From Allokutzneria sp. NRRL B-24872 (lineage in GTDB: Bacteria > Actinomycetota > Actinomycetes > Mycobacteriales > Pseudonocardiaceae), in NCBI RefSeq assembly GCF_002155965.1, contig NZ_MUMH01000080.1, forward strand, positions 589 through 45,452: DNA of 44,864 bases. The letters run 5' to 3'. The notes below the pieces were generated by a model. The model was not told the DNA's origin, searched no databases, and worked only from the letters and a program-made list of their open reading frames with translations. Position 1 is the stretch's first letter; each line of letters opens with the position of its first letter. Both the position numbers and the translations under genes were made by a program. Below are positions 40,852 to 44,864 of the stretch, one piece after another.

Positions 40852-43257
40852 GTGCCTGTTCGCCGTGCGGTCTTCAAGCTCGTCGGCCTGTGCCTGCTGG
40901 CGGGCGTTCTGCTCGCCGGGGTGCTCTTCCCCGCGGTCGGCGCCATCGGCGTGGTGTCCAACCGCGCGAGCGACACCGTCGACAGCACATCGGCCGACCT
41001 GGTCCAGAAGGACCCGCCGCTGCTGACCACGGTCCTGGACACCAACGGCAACCCGCTCGCGCACCTGTTCGACCAGTACCGGGTCCTGGTGGCGCCCGAC
41101 AAGATCGCCACCACGATGAAGGCCGCGATCGTGGCCATCGAGGACCAGCGCTTCTACGAGCACCAGGGCGTCGACTGGCGGGCCGCGCTGCGGGCGCTGA
41201 TCACCAACACGATCCAGGGCAAGGTCGCGCAGGGCGGCTCGACGCTGACCCAGCAGTACGTGAAGAACTACCTCATGCACGTGGTCGCGACCTCCAAGTC
41301 CGAGCAGGCCAAGGCCCAGGAGCAGTCCCCGGCGCGCAAGCTCCGCGAGCTGCGGATCGCGCTCCAGCTGGAGAACAAGATCAGCAAGGACGAGATCCTC
41401 GCCCGCTACCTGAACACCGTGCCCTTCGGCAACGGCTCCTACGGCGTCGCGGCGGCGGCCAAGACCTACTTCGACACCACCGCCGACAAGCTGACCGTGG
41501 CGCAGGCGGCACTGCTGGCGGGCATCGTCAACGAGCCCAGCGGGCTCAACCCGGAGCGGCACCCGGAGCGCGCGCTCGCCCGCCGCAACGTCGTGATCGA
41601 CGAGATGGCGAAGCAGAACCGCATCCCCAAGGAGGTCGCGGAGGCGGAGAAGAAGACCCCGCTCGGCACGCGCCCGGACATCGGCGCCCCGCCCAACGGC
41701 TGCATCGGCACGGGCGACGCGGGCTACTTCTGCGACTACGTGATCAAGTACCTGGAGGGGGCGGGCTTCTCCAAGGAGAACCTGCGCAGGGGCGGCTACA
41801 CGATCAAGACCACGCTCGACCGCGACGCGCTGACCAAGGCCAAGGCCGCGGTGGACGCCGAGGTCCCGCCGGACACCGACCACGTCGCCAACGCGATGGC
41901 GATCGTCAAGCCCGGCAAGGACAAGCACCGCGTCGTCGCGATCACCGCGAACCGCACCTACGGCCTCAACCGGGACGAGCACCAGACCACGCTCGGACTG
42001 CCCTACGCGATGCAGAACCTGGGCGCCGGCTCGATCTACAAGCTCTTCACCGCGGCCGCCGCGCTGGAGAAGGGCATGGGGATCAACAACTCGATCTCCG
42101 TGCCGGGCACCTACGTCTCCGACGTGTTCAAGGGCGGCGCGGCGAGCTGCCCGGGGGCCGCGGGCGCGAAGAAGTACTGCGTGCAGAACGCGGGCAAGTA
42201 CCCGGAGCGGATGACGCTGCAGGACGCGCTCGCGCAGTCGCCGAACACCGGCTTCGTCGCGCTGCTGGAGCGCACGACGGTGTCCTCGGCGGTGGACATG
42301 GCCGTGCGGCTGGGCCTGCGCTCGCTGGGCACGGTTCCCGCCGGTGAGGACCCCAAGAAGCGGCCGATCGGCAAGTTCTTCGCCGAGCAGAACCTCGGCT
42401 CGTTCACCCTCGGCCCGACGCCGACCAGCACGCTGGAGCTGGCGAACGTGGGCGCGACGCTGGCCAGCGAGGGCATGTGGTGCCCGCCGAGCCCGATCGA
42501 GCAGGTGCTCGACCGCAACGGCCGCCCGGTCGCGCTGCGCGAGGACGCCTGCGAGCAGGTCGTCCCCGCCGGGCTGGCCAACGCGCTGACCGTGGGCATG
42601 AGCAAGGACTCGACCTCGGGGACCGCGCGGGAAGCCGCGCGGGCGTTCGGGTGGAACCGCCCGATGGCGGGCAAGACCGGGACCACCCAGGAGCACAAGT
42701 CCTCGGGCTTCCTGGGCTACACCCCGCAGCTCGCCGGGGCGGTGTTCACCTTCGACGACACGCCGTCGCCGAAGACGCTGTGCGATCCGGCGGGCAACGC
42801 GCCGCCCCGACCGTGCAACTCCGGAACCTTCATCTACGGCGGCAAATCACCCGCGCGCAGCTGGTTCGCCGCGATGAACGGGATCGGGTCGGCGCCGGGG
42901 ATCATGACAAACATGGACACGGCGGGGCTGCCCGACGTCGAGGACCGCTACGCCGAGGGCGGCAACGAGGCCAAGGTGCCGAACGTGGTCGGGCTGAGCG
43001 AGGGCTTCGCCCGCACCAAGCTGAAGAACGCGGGCTACGAGGTCAGCGCCTCCAGCACGGACAGCCTCAAGCCGAAGGGCACCGTGCTCAGCCAGAGCCC
43101 GCGCGGCGCGGCGCTGCCCGGCGAGACGATCTCCCTCGTGGTGAGCAACGGCGTCGCGCCGACCACCGCGCCCGAACCTCCGCCCAGCGGCCCACCGTCG
43201 CCGGGTCCTGGCCCCGGTCCCGGCGGCGAGACCGGCGGTCCCGCTCCGCCGGGCTAG
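40852..43257 (+). CDS. ponA2: Class A penicillin-binding protein PonA2 with PASTA domain
   Basis: An 801-residue bifunctional peptidoglycan synthase. One N-terminal membrane helix (FKLVGLCLLAGVLLAGVLFPAV) is followed by a GT51 transglycosylase domain with catalytic Glu97 (IEDQRFYEHQGVDW) and QGGSTLTQQYVKNYL, and a transpeptidase domain with Ser394-I-Y-Lys397, SPN (QSPNTGF) and Lys608-T-Gly. Near residues 705-770 is one PASTA domain (VPNVVGLSEGFARTKLKNAG), then a Pro/Gly-rich tail. Composition and neighbours match M. tuberculosis PonA2 (Rv3682). GTG at 40852 is seven bases after TACATT, a leaderless start. Convergent with yqeY across a weak hairpin at 43246-43272. Confidence 0.96.
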   Translation: MPVRRAVFKLVGLCLLAGVLLAGVLFPAVGAIGVVSNRASDTVDSTSADLVQKDPPLLTTVLDTNGNPLAHLFDQYRVLVAPDKIATTMKAAIVAIEDQRFYEHQGVDWRAALRALITNTIQGKVAQGGSTLTQQYVKNYLMHVVATSKSEQAKAQEQSPARKLRELRIALQLENKISKDEILARYLNTVPFGNGSYGVAAAAKTYFDTTADKLTVAQAALLAGIVNEPSGLNPERHPERALARRNVVIDEMAKQNRIPKEVAEAEKKTPLGTRPDIGAPPNGCIGTGDAGYFCDYVIKYLEGAGFSKENLRRGGYTIKTTLDRDALTKAKAAVDAEVPPDTDHVANAMAIVKPGKDKHRVVAITANRTYGLNRDEHQTTLGLPYAMQNLGAGSIYKLFTAAAALEKGMGINNSISVPGTYVSDVFKGGAASCPGAAGAKKYCVQNAGKYPERMTLQDALAQSPNTGFVALLERTTVSSAVDMAVRLGLRSLGTVPAGEDPKKRPIGKFFAEQNLGSFTLGPTPTSTLELANVGATLASEGMWCPPSPIEQVLDRNGRPVALREDACEQVVPAGLANALTVGMSKDSTSGTAREAARAFGWNRPMAGKTGTTQEHKSSGFLGYTPQLAGAVFTFDDTPSPKTLCDPAGNAPPRPCNSGTFIYGGKSPARSWFAAMNGIGSAPGIMTNMDTAGLPDVEDRYAEGGNEAKVPNVVGLSEGFARTKLKNAGYEVSASSTDSLKPKGTVLSQSPRGAALPGETISLVVSNGVAPTTAPEPPPSGPPSPGPGPGPGGETGGPAPPG

Positions 43258-43272
43258 CCGGTTCCCCGGCGG

Positions 43273-43743
43273 CTACTGGCTGAGCATGGCCTTGACGAGG
43301 GTGGCGACGCGGCCGCCTTCGGCGCGTCCGGCGACCTTGGCGTTGGCGGCCTTCATGACCTGGCCCATCTGCTTCGGGCTGGGCTTGCCGCCGACCTGCT
43401 CGGTCACCTCGGCCAGTGCGTCGCGCACGACGGCGGTCAGCTCCTCGTCGGAGAGCTGCTTGGGCAGGTACGCGGAGAGCACCTCGCCCTCGGCGCGCTC
43501 CTTCGCCGCCAGCTCGTCCCGGTCGGCAGCGGCGAACGCCTCCGCCGACTCCTTGCGCTTCTTCGCCTCGCGCGCCAGGACCTTGAGCACCTCGTCGTCG
43601 GACAGCTCGCGGGCCTCCTTGCCAGCGACCTCCTCCGCGCCGACCGCGGTCAGCGCCATCCGGAGCGTGTCGAGGACGACCTTGTCCTTCGCCTTGAGCG
43701 CGGTGATCATGTCGGCCTTCAACCGTGCCTTGAGCTCTGCCAT
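43273..43743 (-). CDS. GatB/YqeY domain-containing protein
   Basis: A 156-residue helical protein of the YqeY family: MAELKARLKADMITALKAKDK, LDTLRMALTAVGAEEV, REAKKRKESAEAFAAADRDELAAKERAE and SPKQMGQVMKAANAKVAGRAEGGRVATLVKAML. It resembles the tRNA-binding tail of GatB and is uncharacterised. ATG at 43743 is seven bases after TAACCT (43756-43751 on the minus strand), so it is probably leaderless; the longer frame to 43776 is not conserved. Confidence 0.93.
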   Translation of the reverse strand: MAELKARLKADMITALKAKDKVVLDTLRMALTAVGAEEVAGKEARELSDDEVLKVLAREAKKRKESAEAFAAADRDELAAKERAEGEVLSAYLPKQLSDEELTAVVRDALAEVTEQVGGKPSPKQMGQVMKAANAKVAGRAEGGRVATLVKAMLSQ

Positions 43744-43817
43744 GGCGGCGAGGTTACCCGCGGTGAAGGGGCTCACCCGTTCCGGCGACGAGGGACAGGG
43801 TCCGTAGGCTCGGGGAG

Positions 43818-44780
43818 GTGAACACGTTCGGTCGGATTCTCCTCGGGACGACGGCGCTCGGCGCCGCGACGGTCGGCTACGCCGCGGGCATCGAACGCCT
43901 GCGCTTCACCCTGCGGCACGCCACGCTGCCGGTGCTGCCGGAGAACGCGCACCCGCTGCGCATCCTGCACATCTCCGACCTGCACATGACGCCGAACCAG
44001 ACCAAGAAGCAGCGCTGGGTCGCCGAGCTGGCCGGGCTCGAACCCGACCTCGTGATCAACACCGGGGACAACCTCGCGCACGCCAAGGCCGTCCCGACCG
44101 TGATGCGGGCGCTCGGGCCGCTGCTGGACTTCCCCGGCATGTTCGTCTTCGGCAGCAACGACTACTTCGCGCCGAAGCCGAAGAACCCCTTCCGCTACCT
44201 GATCCCCGCGCACAAGGCCAAGCGCGTGCACGGCACCGGCCTGCCGTGGCGCGACCTGCGCGCCGCCATGACCGAGCGCGGCTGGCAGGACCTGACCCAC
44301 CTGCGCCACACCACGACCGTCGCCGGTGTCACCGTGACCGCCTCCGGCGTCGACGACCCGCACCTCAAGCGCGACCGCTACGAGAAGATCGCGGGCAAGC
44401 CCGGACCGCAGACCCAGCTCAGCATCGGCGTCACGCACTCCCCCGAGCCCCGCATCCTCGACGCGTTCGCGCAGGACGACTACGACCTGGTGCTCGCCGG
44501 GCACACCCACGGCGGCCAGCTCTGCGTCCCGTTCTACGGCGCGCTGGTCACCAACTGCGGCCTCGACCGCAAGCGGGTCAAGGGCCCGTCGCAGTGGGGC
44601 GAGCACACCTGGCTGCACGTCTCCGCCGGGCTCGGCACGTCGCCGTACGCCCCCGTACGGTTCGCCTGTCTGCCGGAGGCCAGCCTGTTGACGCTGGTCC
44701 CGCGCTCGGAAGAGGCTTCGCTGAAGGGATCGCGGGCCCAGGCCCCCACCCGATTCGGAGCTGGCGCGGACATGCGATAG
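43818..44780 (+). CDS. Metallophosphoesterase (Rv3683-type)
   Basis: A 320-residue calcineurin-like phosphoesterase. Metal-binding motifs: HISDLHM, NTGDN, GSND (in place of GNHD), THSPEP and AGHTHGGQ, all in order. An N-terminal hydrophobic segment (ILLGTTALGAATVGYAAGI) suggests a membrane anchor or signal. It lies between ponA2/yqeY and the tRNA-Pro gene, as in M. tuberculosis. GTG at 43818 is seven bases after TAGGCT (43805-43810), with a GGGGAG in between that is too near to serve as ribosome binding site. The substrate may be an envelope phosphodiester, but that is not known. Confidence 0.9.
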   Translation: MNTFGRILLGTTALGAATVGYAAGIERLRFTLRHATLPVLPENAHPLRILHISDLHMTPNQTKKQRWVAELAGLEPDLVINTGDNLAHAKAVPTVMRALGPLLDFPGMFVFGSNDYFAPKPKNPFRYLIPAHKAKRVHGTGLPWRDLRAAMTERGWQDLTHLRHTTTVAGVTVTASGVDDPHLKRDRYEKIAGKPGPQTQLSIGVTHSPEPRILDAFAQDDYDLVLAGHTHGGQLCVPFYGALVTNCGLDRKRVKGPSQWGEHTWLHVSAGLGTSPYAPVRFACLPEASLLTLVPRSEEASLKGSRAQAPTRFGAGADMR

Positions 44781-44798
44781 GCTTCCTCTCGTTCCACT

Positions 44799-44864
<66 letters not shown>

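Overview
The window is high-GC DNA from an actinobacterium, most likely a mycelial member of the Pseudonocardiales (Amycolatopsis/Kutzneria/Actinosynnema-like). The reasons are: gene order that follows the Mycobacterium tuberculosis Rv3654c-Rv3684 region over much of its length, a WhiB4, a PASTA-containing PonA2, an actinobacterial Tad locus, and many GTG starts preceded only by a TAnnnT -10 box. No phage, IS element, CRISPR array or secondary-metabolite cluster is visible. Genus is not resolved.

Layout. (1) 1-5345, minus strand: the 5' part of a primase/polymerase-type protein and a seven-gene Tad pilus/secretion operon (ssd, tadA, tadB, tadC, flp pilin, tadE, tadG-like) with mostly overlapping genes. 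(2) 5346-7242: a non-coding 5' region with two DnaA-box-like sites, then a HAD-IB phosphatase gene flanked by two structured RNAs: a 6C RNA on the minus strand (two hairpins, each with exactly six C in the loop) and, downstream, a promoter-to-terminator unit in the position of the 6S-like RNA Ms1. (3) 7486-14694: a cell-wall sugar recycling cluster: three consecutive exported proteins (NagZ, NamZ, a beta-lactamase-fold serine hydrolase), then a MurR/RpiR regulator and MurQ. It resembles the Bacillus subtilis MurNAc catabolic cluster but has no MurP transporter and no MurNAc kinase. (4) 14760-23044: lineage-variable genes (a protein of unknown function, a GNAT, a P-loop kinase-like protein, TauE, NhaA, an AAA/DUF4143 protein) around acs and a small holin-like membrane protein. 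(5) 23051-27600: the nth-tlpA-nudix-marP operon (stop/start overlaps throughout), a small membrane protein and Crp. (6) 27601-37009: an MFS transporter, a PHP metallohydrolase, an NPCBM-like exported protein, a second DNA-clamp-like protein, an MBL-fold hydrolase, a NUDIX, a small membrane protein, an oxidoreductase and a TPR protein. (7) 37165-44864: RidA, DUF4177, a small membrane protein, a pair of ArsA-like ATPases, WhiB4, PonA2, YqeY, a metallophosphatase and the 5' part of tRNA-Pro(CGG).

Functionally, much of the window concerns the cell envelope: Tad pilus, peptidoglycan turnover, the envelope protease MarP (whose described role in mycobacteria is acid resistance), PonA2, and a linked redox/cAMP set (TlpA, Crp, WhiB4). 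The most striking points are the HAD gene between two regulatory RNAs; the MurNAc-scavenging cluster with a self-overlapping operator and promoter; a DasR-type (dre-like) palindrome in front of acs; a divergent pair of leaderless genes whose -10 boxes overlap by 2 bp; and about fifteen genes with a -10 element exactly 6-7 nt before the start codon.
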